A stretch of DNA of 49,204 bases from an uncultured Alphaproteobacteria bacterium (GCA_949282205.1 CASDOS010000053.1:1-49204); one strand, 5' to 3'; shown: positions 18,139 through 26,914, counted from the stretch's first letter. The notes: generated by a model from the letters alone, not told the origin. Program-made: numbers and translations.

Positions 18139-18996
18139 CTATGCCTCATTTTCGGAATTTTTGCGCCGTCGATAAAAAATACGAAACAACGCCAATAAAA
18201 AGCCGACAACCAACAGCATCGCCCAATAAAGTCCCCACGTTTTCACAAGAACTTCAGGATAAATTTGATCTTTAGCGAGTGTAACATCATCAAAAACACA
18301 TTTGCTGATAAAGATATTTTCTCTCACACCTGAAGAAGAACGGCCATAACGATAAATTTGCACCTTTTCACCGACAGAAAGCGCCTCTTTTTTAAAAACA
18401 TCCTTCGGATAAGAATAATAAACCGTTTTATTATCAATCACAAAGCGTTTCCCGCTGATTTCGGTAAGAACACCATCGCCGACTTTTTCGAGTTTTCGAT
18501 TAGGTGCCATCCCAAGCACGGCAAATGCAGTAGCCGCAAAGAGCAACATCACCCTGATTAATGTATAACCATAATTATCGGGGGTAAACAACACCAAAGC
18601 CATTACCACAAAAGCCAAAACAACAAGGATAATCAGTCGTTGAAGGCTCAACAATTCATTCCAATAATGCCGACACAAGGCCTCATTTATAGCTTTCGCA
18701 TCTTGAATAGACACTTTAGAGATAAGCGGTTCATCACCTTTATCATAAACAAAACACTTGTCACCGACTTTCAAACTATCGGTATATCCCAACCCAAGCA
18801 ACGACAAACCATCAAACGCCTTTTTCGGAAACCAACTCCGACACACACTATCCTTATCGCTGACAATACTGACTGAAACCGCATCATAATCAACCGTTTC
18901 AATCACACCGCTGTCAATCAGCTCATAATCGGTCGAAACAATGCGACTGCACGAGGTTATGAGCAAAACCGTCAATAATAACCAAAACTTTTTCAT
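18139..18996 (-). CDS. Hypothetical lipoprotein with membrane helices
   Basis: I do not recognise the family. The 285-residue protein starts MKKFWLLLTVLLITSC, a lipoprotein signal with lipobox ITSC and Cys16 as the lipid site. Two homologous-looking soluble segments (about 25-95 and 170-240) each read like a small beta domain that ends in a VGEKV or VGDKC turn. They are separated by two membrane helices (about 118-165), and a final helix near 250-272 leads to a basic RRRRK tail. It may tether an envelope assembly. A frame extension to 19062 exists, but the lipobox supports the 18996 start. It has its own promoter. Confidence 0.8.
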   Translation of the reverse strand: MKKFWLLLTVLLITSCSRIVSTDYELIDSGVIETVDYDAVSVSIVSDKDSVCRSWFPKKAFDGLSLLGLGYTDSLKVGDKCFVYDKGDEPLISKVSIQDAKAINEALCRHYWNELLSLQRLIILVVLAFVVMALVLFTPDNYGYTLIRVMLLFAATAFAVLGMAPNRKLEKVGDGVLTEISGKRFVIDNKTVYYSYPKDVFKKEALSVGEKVQIYRYGRSSSGVRENIFISKCVFDDVTLAKDQIYPEVLVKTWGLYWAMLLVVGFLLALFRIFYRRRKNSENEA

Positions 18997-19017
18997 ACTA
19001 ATTATTTTTTTAAGTAA

Positions 19018-19045
19018 AACATAATAATCGAATAACCGTTGCCAA
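19018..19045 (-). promoter_or_regulatory. Promoter of the lipoprotein gene
   Basis: On the minus strand TTGGCA (19040-19045) and TATGTT (19018-19023) are 16 bases apart, just upstream of the start at 18996. Confidence 0.5.
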
Positions 19046-19113
19046 AATATCACAAAAACCAAAAGATTTCAAGCCCAAAAGACTCTCGCGCCAAACCAAG
19101 AATTTTATCACAT

Positions 19114-19144
19114 AAAAAAAAGGCCGCCCCAAAAGAGCGACCTT
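19114..19144 (-). terminator. Intrinsic terminator of pheA
   Basis: On the minus strand a GC-rich stem with G-U pairs (AAGGTCGCTC with GGGGCGGCCTT) and a T4 loop is followed by seven T, about 20 bases after the stop. Confidence 0.85.
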
Positions 19145-19163
19145 ACCAGCATCTCAAATCATA

Positions 19164-19997
19164 TTACAAATAGCGTCTGGGGTTAGCTTTATATGTACCC
19201 AAGAAATGAATACTCTCGGAATAAAATTTAAGTTCCTCGAAAGCCAACTTAAACTCACGAGATTCGGGATGCGCCTCAATTTCGATATAGAACTGTGCGG
19301 ACACAAAGTTCCCGCCAATAACATAACTTTCGATTTTGGTTAAGTTAACACCGGTTGTAGCAAACCCGCCCAATGCTTTATAGAGTGCCGCCGGAATATT
19401 TTTCACATGAAAGACAAGCGAGGTAATAAATTTAGAACCATCATCTTTCGGCATAGATTTATTTTTGCTCATCACCAAAAAGCGGGTTGTATTATTTTTT
19501 TCATTTTCGATATTCGGCGCCAAAATTTGCAAACCATAGATATTAGCCGCCAATTTAGAAGCGATAGCGGCTCTGGTTTTATCTTGCATTTCAACAATAC
19601 GTTCGCAAGATTTAGCGGTATCGATACGAGAAAGCGCCTTAATGGAATGTTGTTTTAAGAATTCGGAACATTGCGCCAACGCCTGCGGATGAGAAGCTGC
19701 CGCTTCAATATCCTCAAGTTTCGCCCCCGGAAGAGCCAAAAGCTGATGTTCCACGCGTAAAAAGTGTTCTCCGACAATGGTTAATCCGGTTTTAGGCAAC
19801 AAAAAATGCACATCGGAAACCCGTCCGGCATTAGAATTTTCAACCGGAATAACGGCAAAATCGGCCTCACCGTTACTTACCAATTCCATAGCCTGTTCAA
19901 ACGTATCGCAAGGAATATAATCCGCCCCCGGAAAAAGTTCGGTACAAGCGATATGCGAATAAGCGCCGAGCGCCCCCTGAAAAGTAATTTTCTGCAT
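19164..19997 (-). CDS. pheA: Prephenate dehydratase
   Basis: Converts prephenate to phenylpyruvate in phenylalanine synthesis. The 277-residue protein is the monofunctional form without a chorismate mutase domain. The N terminus TFQGALGAYSHIAC and the catalytic TTRF (in KNNTTRFLVM) are present. A C-terminal ACT domain with LTKIESYVIGGN fits feedback control by phenylalanine. It is a single gene with a strong promoter and its own terminator; no other aromatic genes are adjacent. Confidence 0.96.
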   Translation of the reverse strand: MQKITFQGALGAYSHIACTELFPGADYIPCDTFEQAMELVSNGEADFAVIPVENSNAGRVSDVHFLLPKTGLTIVGEHFLRVEHQLLALPGAKLEDIEAAASHPQALAQCSEFLKQHSIKALSRIDTAKSCERIVEMQDKTRAAIASKLAANIYGLQILAPNIENEKNNTTRFLVMSKNKSMPKDDGSKFITSLVFHVKNIPAALYKALGGFATTGVNLTKIESYVIGGNFVSAQFYIEIEAHPESREFKLAFEELKFYSESIHFLGTYKANPRRYL

Positions 19998-20033
19998 TTT
20001 TCATACCCTCAAAAATAAAATTCAATTACAGCA

Positions 20034-20061
20034 AGAATATCAAAAAAAGCCCTACTGTCAA
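20034..20061 (-). promoter_or_regulatory. Promoter of pheA
   Basis: On the minus strand a perfect TTGACA (20056-20061) and TATTCT (20034-20039) are 16 bases apart, about 37 bases before the start codon. No leader peptide or attenuator is seen. Confidence 0.7.
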
Positions 20062-20136
20062 GTCGGAGTTTCTTGAAAAACAAAACTTCACATAAGCCTA
20101 TACGCTGCTTAACTTAATCCATCACAATACTATAGA

Positions 20137-20625
20137 TTAATATTGCCCTTTTTGCGCAAATTTCTCATGCCACTTTGTCATCACATTAACCGCTTCGTCA
20201 CGACATTCCGCAATCGGTGTCGCGTAAACGCCGTCTTTAAGCATTTGGTATAAATCATCATCTTTAAAACCGATACGCGCCGCATCTTCACGAGTTGCTG
20301 CAAAATAAATATTTTGAATATTCGCCCACTTGGCCGTCATCAAACACATCGGGCACGGCTCACAACTTGTATAGAGCGAACAACCGCTTAAATCCCAAGT
20401 TCCCAGCGCCTGACAAGCCAAACGAATAGTATAAACTTCACCATGTGCGGACGGATCGTTATTAGCTAAAACATGATTAAACCCTTCGGCAATTTTTTTT
20501 CCACCTTTATAAATCACCGCGCCGAACGGTCCGCCCATCGGTACATCTGCACAAGCAAGAGAAGCCGCCGACATCTGAATAGCTTCTTTCATTGCCATAA
20601 CATCTTGTTTTGTAATTTCGACCAT
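20137..20625 (-). CDS. Nucleoside/guanine deaminase, CDA fold
   Basis: A 162-residue zinc deaminase. The zinc site is visible as AHGEVYTIR (His and catalytic Glu) and SCEPCPMC (two Cys). The surrounding GGPFGAVIYKGG, NDPSAHGE and FKDDDLYQ segments resemble bacterial guanine deaminase (GuaD) more than the tRNA adenosine deaminase TadA. It probably turns guanine into xanthine in purine salvage; the substrate is inferred. ATG 20625 is preferred over the GTG one codon earlier because it is 6 bases after AGAGG. Confidence 0.9.
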   Translation of the reverse strand: MVEITKQDVMAMKEAIQMSAASLACADVPMGGPFGAVIYKGGKKIAEGFNHVLANNDPSAHGEVYTIRLACQALGTWDLSGCSLYTSCEPCPMCLMTAKWANIQNIYFAATREDAARIGFKDDDLYQMLKDGVYATPIAECRDEAVNVMTKWHEKFAQKGQY

Positions 20626-20660
20626 CACAAACCTCTTTAAATAACATCACAAACATATTA

Positions 20661-20689
20661 GGAATAGAAGAAAAAGCGCAAAGAGTCAA
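20661..20689 (-). promoter_or_regulatory. Promoter of the deaminase gene
   Basis: On the minus strand TTGACT (20684-20689) and TATTCC (20661-20666) are 17 bases apart. Confidence 0.6.
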
Positions 20690-20744
20690 GTCCCACAGCA
20701 AACAGAAGAATATAAAAGAAAAAAACTAAAATTATCATTTCCAC

Positions 20745-20772
20745 TTTACAATCAAATTTTTTCCGCTAACAT
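20745..20772 (+). promoter_or_regulatory. Possible promoter of the leader RNA
   Basis: TTTACA (20745-20750) and TAACAT (20767-20772) are 16 bases apart. The start would be near 20779, at the first base-paired segment of the candidate RNA. Confidence 0.45.
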
Positions 20773-20778
20773 ACAAAG

Positions 20779-21010
20779 CGGATTAGGGCAACCTGTCTGG
20801 GGCGTAGAAACCTCACATCAAACGCGTCTAGATGCTGGACGAAAATTTTGCATGCTTTCTGGTCGATGACTGGAAGGCGGCAAAATAGGCTATTTAAAAA
20901 TAAGATTCATATATATACTAGTGATATATGGTCTGTTTGGCTAATATGTCGCGCTATTTCGTTTGAGTAGTTTCTAACTTCCAGTCGCCTTAATCCGGCG
21001 GCTTTTTTTT
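20779..21010 (+). ncRNA. Candidate structured leader RNA or small RNA before a prepilin gene
   Basis: There is no gene in this 230-base stretch, but it is rich in pairing. GGATTAGG at 20780-20787 is complementary to CCTTAATCC at 20988-20996 with one bulge. GACTGGAAG at 20868-20876 is a perfect 9-bp match to CTTCCAGTC at 20978-20986. Both pairings compete with the terminator at 20983-21010. It fits no RNA family I recognise: 6S, SRP, tmRNA, RNase P and c-di-GMP were considered. The prepilin ribosome binding site comes 13 bases after the T run, so an attenuator or riboswitch is possible, as is an independent small RNA. Confidence 0.5.
20983..21010 (+). terminator. Intrinsic terminator directly before the prepilin ribosome binding site
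   Basis: AGTCGCC and GGCGGCT form a 7-bp stem with one wobble and a 7-base loop (TTAATCC), followed by eight T. The loop is complementary to the 5' end of the candidate RNA. Confidence 0.8.
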
Positions 21011-21033
21011 ATATATCATTTTGGAGGTTGACG

Positions 21034-21702
21034 ATGAAACAAAGAAAAACGAACCAAGCCGGACGTTCAATGTTAGAGATGTTAGGGGTTTTAGCGATAG
21101 TGGGCATTTTATCGGTGGGTGGCATTTTCGGCTACAACAAAGCCGTACGAATGTATAAAATAAATAAACTAAGTGAAGAATTTACATTCGTAATGAACAA
21201 CCTATTACTTAACAAAGACATTTTCGCCTCCCAAAAAAAGAAAACAAGTAATAACATAAGCCTTAACCTATCTAATATCTTAAAACAAGCACAAATGCTT
21301 CCTCCAAATTGGACTAACGATTCTAAATATATATATGACAGTACACACTCTAAAATATCAATATCCGTATTTCATTATCCCATAAACCTTGATTACCACA
21401 ACACAATCTTTATCTCTTACTACCTAAATAATCTAGCCAAATCAACCCGCACAGAATTATGTTTATCATTTTTCAAAAACGCTATCATTCCCTATCAAGA
21501 AAATATCTTACGCGTCGGCATCGTAACCATCAACGATGAAAATAAACTAAACAATCATAATTATTTATTCGGAAAAAGAATGTGCAGCAAAAACGTAACC
21601 TGTCTACAAAATATGACATATACCGATATATTAAACGCATGCGAACAGTGCAACAAAAACGAGCTAAAAGAATGTCGTATTTCTTTTTACATTGACCACT
21701 AA
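21034..21702 (+). CDS. Type IV prepilin-like protein
   Basis: A 222-residue protein with a class III signal: the basic leader MKQRKTNQAG, then RSMLEMLGVLAIVGIL. The prepilin peptidase site is after Gly10 and Glu is at +5 of the mature form, followed by a hydrophobic helix. The body is not recognised; it has several Cys near the C terminus, including a CEQCNKNELKEC cluster. ATG 21034 follows a perfect GGAGG at 21023-21027; a TTG at 21028 abuts the ribosome binding site and cannot be the start. It is likely a pilus or pseudopilus subunit, expressed behind the leader RNA. Confidence 0.88.
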   Translation: MKQRKTNQAGRSMLEMLGVLAIVGILSVGGIFGYNKAVRMYKINKLSEEFTFVMNNLLLNKDIFASQKKKTSNNISLNLSNILKQAQMLPPNWTNDSKYIYDSTHSKISISVFHYPINLDYHNTIFISYYLNNLAKSTRTELCLSFFKNAIIPYQENILRVGIVTINDENKLNNHNYLFGKRMCSKNVTCLQNMTYTDILNACEQCNKNELKECRISFYIDH

Positions 21703-21704
21703 AA

Positions 21705-21728
21705 AAGTGCGGCATAAAAGCCGCACTT
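21705..21728. terminator. Terminator between prepilin and parC
   Basis: AAGTGCGGC and GCCGCACTT form a perfect 9-bp stem with a 6-base loop. The six-T run is on the minus strand, so it chiefly ends parC transcription, about 110 bases after its stop codon. It may also slow transcription from the prepilin side. Confidence 0.75.
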
Positions 21729-21837
21729 ATAACATTCGCACCACCAAGACCACGCCCGATAAATCCCTTCTATCTCACCTAAATCATTACGCCTCAAAGA
21801 ACTCACCGCAAGCCCCATTCCGACGCATCTAAGTCTT

Positions 21838-24072
21838 TTACTCCTTAAAGAACTTATTGGATTTAGGGAATCCAAACGGGACCAAACGTCCGACCTGCGC
21901 CCGATGCCCAAGCCATGTCAGCAACTCTTTTTCATTAGCCACCCCGCCGGAACGATTATAGCAAAAGCCCTCTTCTTCCTTAAAGATTTGAATATCCGAC
22001 ATCTTGCAACCCGCCTGATACTTTTGCAAACCAACACCGCGCCCGCGCGCCATGGTTGGAATTTCTTCCAACTTAAAGATAAGCAGTTTGCGGTTTTCAC
22101 CAACAATTGCCACCATATCGCCGGTAATTTTCTTACAGAACGCCGCCGTTTCACCCTCTGCCAAATTAAGGATTTTACGTCCGTTACGCGTTTGCGCGAT
22201 AATGTGGCTTTCATCAATCACAAAGCCGTGTCCGTAATCAGAAGCAACCACATATTTTGCCCCTTTTTCAAAAACAAACATAGCGCAAACATTATCCGTA
22301 CCGCCCAAATCAATCATCAAGCGCACTGGTTGCCCGAACCCACGTCCGGACGGAATCTCGCTAGCATTAATATTAAAGAATTTGCCCGATGTATCAAACA
22401 AAATGATTTTATCGGTTGTATAGGCATGAATAGCCAATTGCAACGCATCATCTTCCTTGAATTTGAAGTCATCATTAAGCGGCACATACCCCTTCATACT
22501 TCTAATCCAACCTTTTTGCGAAAGAATAACGGTAATCGGCTCTTTTTCAACCATAACCTCAATCGGCACATCAACATCATCAGGCATATCGGCAAATTGA
22601 CTGCGACGACGACCAAGCGGTGTTTTTTTGCCAAATTTATCTTTCATCACATTGATTTCTTCCGCCAATTTAGCAAAACGCAATTCTTCACTGCCAAGCA
22701 ATTTTTCGAGTTCATTTTTCTCTTCGGTCAGTTCGTCAAATTCCCCGCGAATTTCCTCTTCTTCCAATTTACGCAAGTTGCGCAATTTCATATTAAGGAT
22801 AGCCTCGGCCTGATTATCGGTCAGTGCGAATTTTGCCATCAACGCGGTTTTCGCGTCTTCTTCCTCACGGATAATACGAATAACCTCGTCCAAATTCAGA
22901 TAAGCAACCAAATAGCCGGAAAGAATTTCCAACCTCGCCATAATCTTATCCAAACGATATTGCGATTTACGAACAAGCACTTTATGTCTGTGATTAAGAT
23001 ATTCTTTAAGCACTTCCTTAAGGCTCATCACTCTCGGCACACCGTCGGAAGAAAGCACGTTCATATTCATTGCGAACCGCACTTCAAGCTCTGTCTGTTT
23101 AAAGAGATGCTCCATTAAGAGGTTTGCATCAACAGTCCGATTCTTTGGTTCCAAGACAATGCGTACGTCATGAGCGGATTCGTCACGAACATCAGCCAAG
23201 AGCGGCAATTTTTTATCTTCCAAAAGTTGTGCGATTTTTTCAATCAATTTAGATTTAATAACTTGATACGGAATTTCCGTAACCACAATTTGATATTGTC
23301 CTTTACCCAGATCTTCCTTTTCCCATTTCGCGCGAATACGGAAATAACCTTTACCATGCGTATAAGCATCAACAATCGCCTTTTGATCGGCAATAATTAA
23401 ACCACCGGTCGGGAAATCCGGACCTTTAACATATTTAACCAAATCCGTAATTTCGCATTCGGGATTTTTAATCAAATAAAGCAGAGCGTCCGCCACTTCG
23501 CCTAAGTTATGCGGGGGGATATTGGTTGCCATACCGACGGCAATACCGGCAGAACCGTTACATAAAAGGTTTGGTACGGCTGCCGGCATAACGACAGGCT
23601 CTTGTTCTTCTCCGTCGTATGTATCCATAAAGTCAACGGCGTTTTCGTTTAAGCCCTCCATAAGAGCGATGGCAAATTCGGTTAAGCGCGCTTCGGTATA
23701 ACGCATGGCGGCGGCACCGTCCCCGTCAATATTACCAAAGTTACCTTGCCCGTCCACCAAAGGATAACGCACGGAAAAATCCTGCGCCAAACGCACCATA
23801 GCACCATAAACGGCACTATCACCGTGTGGGTGGTATTTACCGATAACGTCACCGACCACTCTCGCGCATTTTTTAAAGCCGGATTTCGGGTCAAGTTTCA
23901 ACTGCCGCATCGCATACAATAAGCGCCGATGCACCGGTTTAAGTCCGTCACGCACATCAGGCAACGAACGCGCCACAATTGTCGACATCGCATAAGAAAG
24001 ATATCTTTTGCTTAATTCTTCTTTTAATTTAACGTCATGAATTCTTTCTTCTACAACTTCATCTTCTTCCAT
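21838..24072 (-). CDS. parC: DNA topoisomerase IV subunit A
   Basis: Decatenates daughter chromosomes with ParE. The 744-residue protein contains [21 protein letters not shown], the quinolone-region [12 protein letters not shown] and the catalytic Tyr in [10 protein letters not shown]. The length, the GRRRSQF segment and the C-terminal [14 protein letters not shown] motif fit alphaproteobacterial ParC rather than GyrA, whose C-terminal domain is longer. The frame is open to 24144, but ATG 24072 ([10 protein letters not shown]) follows GAGGGTG. It lies downstream of recO across a 412-base gap that is mostly a 22-bp tandem repeat. Confidence 0.95.
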   Translation of the reverse strand: MEEDEVVEERIHDVKLKEELSKRYLSYAMSTIVARSLPDVRDGLKPVHRRLLYAMRQLKLDPKSGFKKCARVVGDVIGKYHPHGDSAVYGAMVRLAQDFSVRYPLVDGQGNFGNIDGDGAAAMRYTEARLTEFAIALMEGLNENAVDFMDTYDGEEQEPVVMPAAVPNLLCNGSAGIAVGMATNIPPHNLGEVADALLYLIKNPECEITDLVKYVKGPDFPTGGLIIADQKAIVDAYTHGKGYFRIRAKWEKEDLGKGQYQIVVTEIPYQVIKSKLIEKIAQLLEDKKLPLLADVRDESAHDVRIVLEPKNRTVDANLLMEHLFKQTELEVRFAMNMNVLSSDGVPRVMSLKEVLKEYLNHRHKVLVRKSQYRLDKIMARLEILSGYLVAYLNLDEVIRIIREEEDAKTALMAKFALTDNQAEAILNMKLRNLRKLEEEEIRGEFDELTEEKNELEKLLGSEELRFAKLAEEINVMKDKFGKKTPLGRRRSQFADMPDDVDVPIEVMVEKEPITVILSQKGWIRSMKGYVPLNDDFKFKEDDALQLAIHAYTTDKIILFDTSGKFFNINASEIPSGRGFGQPVRLMIDLGGTDNVCAMFVFEKGAKYVVASDYGHGFVIDESHIIAQTRNGRKILNLAEGETAAFCKKITGDMVAIVGENRKLLIFKLEEIPTMARGRGVGLQKYQAGCKMSDIQIFKEEEGFCYNRSGGVANEKELLTWLGHRAQVGRLVPFGFPKSNKFFKE

Positions 24073-24177
24073 AACACCCTCAGTTATCCCTGCCCTCAGG
24101 CAACATATCAATTCACAATATCGACGCCCGTTCAAGTCTAGCAACTCACAATCTAAAGCGCCTTACCGCCAAAACAT

Positions 24178-24485
24178 CAGCCGCCACGCTCGCAATCGTC
24201 AGCCACCACGCTCGCAATCGTCAGCCACCACGCTCGCAATCGTCAGCCGCCACTCTCGCAATCGTCAGCCACCACGCTCGCAATCGTCAGCCACCACGCT
24301 CGCAATCGTCAGCCGCCACGCTCGCAATCGTCAGCCACCACGCTCGCAACCATCAGCCGCCACGCTCGCAATCGTCAGCCGCCACTCTCGCAATCGTCAG
24401 CCGCCACTCTCGCAATCGTCAGCCACCACTCTCGCAATCGTCAGCCACCACTCTCGCAACCATCAGCCACCACGCTCTCAGTCAT
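24178..24485. repeat. 22-bp tandem repeat array, 14 units, between recO and parC
   Basis: Fourteen contiguous units of consensus CAGCCRCCACGCTCGCAATCGT lie head to tail with no spacers. Variation is limited to a few positions: G/A at 6, G/T at 11 and CAATCGT/CAACCAT at the end. A further partial unit continues into the last codons of recO. The unit is 22 bp, two helical turns and not a multiple of 3, so it does not encode a peptide repeat. Its GC is far above that of the surroundings. On the recO-parC transcript each unit carries a TGA. It may be a VNTR that arose from the recO 3' end, or a protein or RNA site. Confidence 0.95.
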
Positions 24486-25306
24486 CAGACCGCCACGCCG
24501 TAAAAATGTTTCTCCGCATCTTCCCTCTGCTTTGTTTCAAGACTAACCATCACCGCTTCTGCTTGCGAGTTTTCATTAACGGTATCTTCATTATCAAAAT
24601 AGCGCCAAATATCTGCCCGCGAAGCCGGCATCGTCAAATGATGAAACTTAAAAAAGTTTTCTTTTAAGAAAAACTCAGTCATCTTTAACACATTAAAAAT
24701 TTCAGCATAAGTCGGTTGATAGTTGTTATCCACAACAAAATGCGGATATAAGAACAACTTATCGCGATAAGGTTCGCCGACCTCCCGACAAACAGCCTTT
24801 CCCGTACGAGGAGAAACATAATAAAGTCCCTCGGTTTGTCCGGTTACCGCGCAACAATCAAGCGACAGCCCCACCCCTAAATATTCCAAGGCATAAAACT
24901 CAAAAAAGGCATATTGCACCAACATATCTTTAAGGTCACGAGCGGTAAAAAATCGCCCAGCGACATCATAGAGTAGCGGTACTTCTTCATTTTCGTTCAA
25001 TAAGGATTTAAACATCGGCAATAATGACATCATCAACTCAAGGCGTTTAAAATCAGACATCATCAAAACGGCATTCGGCTCCAACAATTCCAAGCGAAAG
25101 AGCCGCCGCATATTTTCTTCCAAACGAGCCGACGCTTCAAAAAAGATTTTATTTCCCGACTGAAACAATCCCCTGTTTTTTTTAGAAGTTCCGTCAGCGA
25201 CAAACGCGGTAATTTTCCCTTTACACCGTGTCAACAACGTCACAATCAAGGCTTTTTCGCTGTATTTTCGTGCACTTAGCACATATCCTTCATCTTTAAT
25301 TATCAT
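24485..25306 (-). CDS. recO: DNA repair protein RecO
   Basis: RecO helps load RecA on SSB-coated DNA with RecF and RecR. The 273-residue protein has the N-terminal OB fold (DEGYVLSARKYSEKALIVTLLTR) and the C-terminal helical part with YALEYLGVGLSLDCCAVTG. A zinc finger of the family is only partly kept (CCAVTG and a later Cys). The frame extends upstream to a TTG at 25330. ATG 25306 is preferred because the promoter at 25342-25369 would leave almost no leader for 25330. It is the first gene of a recO-parC unit. Confidence 0.92.
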   Translation of the reverse strand: MIIKDEGYVLSARKYSEKALIVTLLTRCKGKITAFVADGTSKKNRGLFQSGNKIFFEASARLEENMRRLFRLELLEPNAVLMMSDFKRLELMMSLLPMFKSLLNENEEVPLLYDVAGRFFTARDLKDMLVQYAFFEFYALEYLGVGLSLDCCAVTGQTEGLYYVSPRTGKAVCREVGEPYRDKLFLYPHFVVDNNYQPTYAEIFNVLKMTEFFLKENFFKFHHLTMPASRADIWRYFDNEDTVNENSQAEAVMVSLETKQREDAEKHFYGVAV

Positions 25307-25341
25307 TTTTTGAAGCACAAATCTAATCAAACATAGCCAAT

Positions 25342-25369
25342 ACTATAAACTTTCTGCATTGATTGTCAA
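25342..25369 (-). promoter_or_regulatory. Strong promoter of recO-parC
   Basis: On the minus strand a perfect TTGACA (25364-25369) and TATAGT (25342-25347) are 16 bases apart. No promoter was found between the repeat array and parC, so parC may depend on reading through the repeats. Confidence 0.75.
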
Positions 25370-25428
25370 CAACCGCATCTCCAAGATGTGCAAAGATACG
25401 AGCTTTATTAGAGCGCAATTTTTCCAAA

Positions 25429-25501
25429 CAAAAAGCCCGAGCGGATAAAAGCTCTCTCTCATTTAACAACAAGCATAAAAAGTTTTACCCGCTCGAGCTT
25501 A
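25429..25501 (-). terminator. Long-hairpin terminator of kdsA
   Basis: On the minus strand the stem AAGCTCGAGCGGGTAAAA pairs with TTTTATCCGCTCGGGCTT with few mismatches, around a loop of about 37 bases, and is followed by T. The stem is very stable; the large loop is unusual. Confidence 0.75.
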
Positions 25502-25526
25502 ATGATAATCAAATCACTTGAACTGC

Positions 25527-26369
25527 TTAAAAGATATCCAAGCGTTTGCGCACTTCATCAAACTGTTTCAACACTTCCAACACGCCTTTCATATCTTTAA
25601 GCGCGATAGTGTTCGGACCATCGGAAAGCGCCTTATCCGGATTCTCGTGAGTTTCGATAAATACGGCAGCCACCCCGACGGCTACAGCGGCTCTGGCAAG
25701 AACCGGAGCAAACTCGCGTTGTCCACCGGAAGAACCACCCATACCGCCCGGTTGCTGTACGGAGTGTGTTGCATCAAAGATAATCGGACAACCGGTATCT
25801 TGCGCCATACGAGGCAATCCGCGCATATCAGTAACGAGTGTATTATAACCGAAACTCGTTCCGCGTTCGGTCAAGCAAACGTTGTGGTTACCCGATTCGT
25901 CGCATTTAACCACCAAATTTTTTGCTTCCCAAGGCGCTAAGAACTGTCCTTTTTTGATATTAACCACTTTACCGGTCTGAGCGGCAGCCACAACCAAATC
26001 AGTCTGACGGCATAAGAAAGCCGGAATTTGGAGCATATCAACATGTTGAGCCACAATCGCGCATTGTTCATGTTCATGCACGTCGGTAACGATTGGCAAA
26101 TTATTGTAGAGCTTTTTAATTTCGTCAAACGTGCGCATTCCTTCTTCCAAACCGACACCGCGCGCACCGTGAATAGAAGTACGGTTAGCCTTATCAAAAG
26201 AGGCCTTAAAGATGTATGGAATATTGAGTTCTTTAGTAATCTCGACCATAGCTCCGGCAATATCAATAGCGTGTTGTCTGCTTTCAATCTGACAAGGTCC
26301 GCAAAGTAAGACGAAAGGTAGATTATTGGCAAGTTTCACACCGTTAACATCAACAATTCTTGGTTCCAT
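25527..26369 (-). CDS. kdsA: KDO-8-phosphate synthase
   Basis: Condenses phosphoenolpyruvate with arabinose 5-phosphate to make KDO 8-phosphate for the lipopolysaccharide inner core. The 280-residue protein has LLCGPCQIES, IFKASFDKANRTS and GTSFGYNTLVTDMRG. Cys26 stands where E. coli has Asn26, so this should be the metal-dependent class. ATG 26369 (MEPRIVDVNG) follows AAGGGAT; the frame is open to 26414. It shows that the organism makes KDO-containing lipopolysaccharide. It is alone, without kdsB or waaA beside it. Confidence 0.97.
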   Translation of the reverse strand: MEPRIVDVNGVKLANNLPFVLLCGPCQIESRQHAIDIAGAMVEITKELNIPYIFKASFDKANRTSIHGARGVGLEEGMRTFDEIKKLYNNLPIVTDVHEHEQCAIVAQHVDMLQIPAFLCRQTDLVVAAAQTGKVVNIKKGQFLAPWEAKNLVVKCDESGNHNVCLTERGTSFGYNTLVTDMRGLPRMAQDTGCPIIFDATHSVQQPGGMGGSSGGQREFAPVLARAAVAVGVAAVFIETHENPDKALSDGPNTIALKDMKGVLEVLKQFDEVRKRLDIF

Positions 26370-26402
26370 AGTTATCCCTTTCATAAAATCGAAGTTGCAA
26401 GC

Positions 26403-26431
26403 AAGGTACGTCATTTTTCTTTAAGCGTCAA
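26403..26431 (-). promoter_or_regulatory. Possible promoter of kdsA
   Basis: On the minus strand TTGACG (26426-26431) and a poor TACCTT (26403-26408) are 17 bases apart, upstream of 26369. Confidence 0.35.
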
Positions 26432-26485
26432 TTAAAATCAACTTTTCCCCATTTTAGGCTGCAAGAAACCATTTACACAAAAGGT

Positions 26486-26514
26486 TTGACAAAACTGACA
26501 AATGCATCTAAAAA
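26486..26514 (+). promoter_or_regulatory. Promoter of a small gene or transcript
   Basis: A perfect TTGACA (26486-26491) and TAAAAA (26509-26514) are 17 bases apart. With the terminator at 26885-26914 it delimits a transcript of about 390 bases. Confidence 0.55.
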
Positions 26515-26559
26515 AAAACCGGTTAAATATTTTTATGACCAACCTAAAACCTTACAATT

Positions 26560-26754
26560 ATGAAACAGTTTTTTTCTAAATTATTTAAGAGCAGTCAAAA
26601 AGTAAACTTTCTGGGCATTCCTGAAAGCGAATTCATTTCGGATCAGAAAGAAATAAAAAGTAGTGTAAATCATCTTATCGATGAAATGGTGGAATTCAAT
26701 AAAAAACAACGCAAAGCTATCCAAGATAATTTTCAAATGTGTAACAGTGAGTAG
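26560..26754 (+). CDS. Small hypothetical protein (64 residues)
   Basis: I do not recognise it. The protein begins MKQFFSKLFKSSQKVNFLG, then has an amphipathic, mostly helical segment. The frame lies between a good promoter and a clear terminator, which supports a real transcript, but the ribosome binding site is weak. The 130 bases after the stop carry no further frame. The transcript could instead act as an RNA. Confidence 0.45.
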   Translation: MKQFFSKLFKSSQKVNFLGIPESEFISDQKEIKSSVNHLIDEMVEFNKKQRKAIQDNFQMCNSE

Positions 26755-26884
26755 CGGATTTAATCCGGAAACATATATCGGAACCATTAAAGTGCTTCTG
26801 CCGTTTGAAATATTATACAGCAAAGTCAAAAAGCCAAACATAAAGATTGCATTATAAAACAGATAAGAACAAAGACTGCTCAAC

Positions 26885-26914
26885 AAAGTGCCGGATAAAA
26901 CCGGCACTTTTTTT
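26885..26914 (+). terminator. Intrinsic terminator
   Basis: AAGTGCCGG and CCGGCACTT pair perfectly around a 6-base loop and are followed by seven T. It closes the transcript that begins near 26520. Confidence 0.9.

Noticed and set aside
20779..21010. 6S RNA, SRP RNA, tmRNA or RNase P RNA
   Set aside because: The diagnostic cores (GGAAGGAAGCAG of SRP RNA, the tmRNA TTCGA end, the RNase P P4 segments) are not present. 6S could not be excluded fully but its central bulge was not seen.
21904..23118. Open frame of 404 codons opposite parC
   Set aside because: Antisense to a well supported conserved gene, with low-complexity Phe/His-rich translation and no start signal.
24178..24485. CRISPR-like array
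   Set aside because: The 22-bp units are contiguous with no unique spacers and no cas genes are near, so it is a simple tandem repeat.
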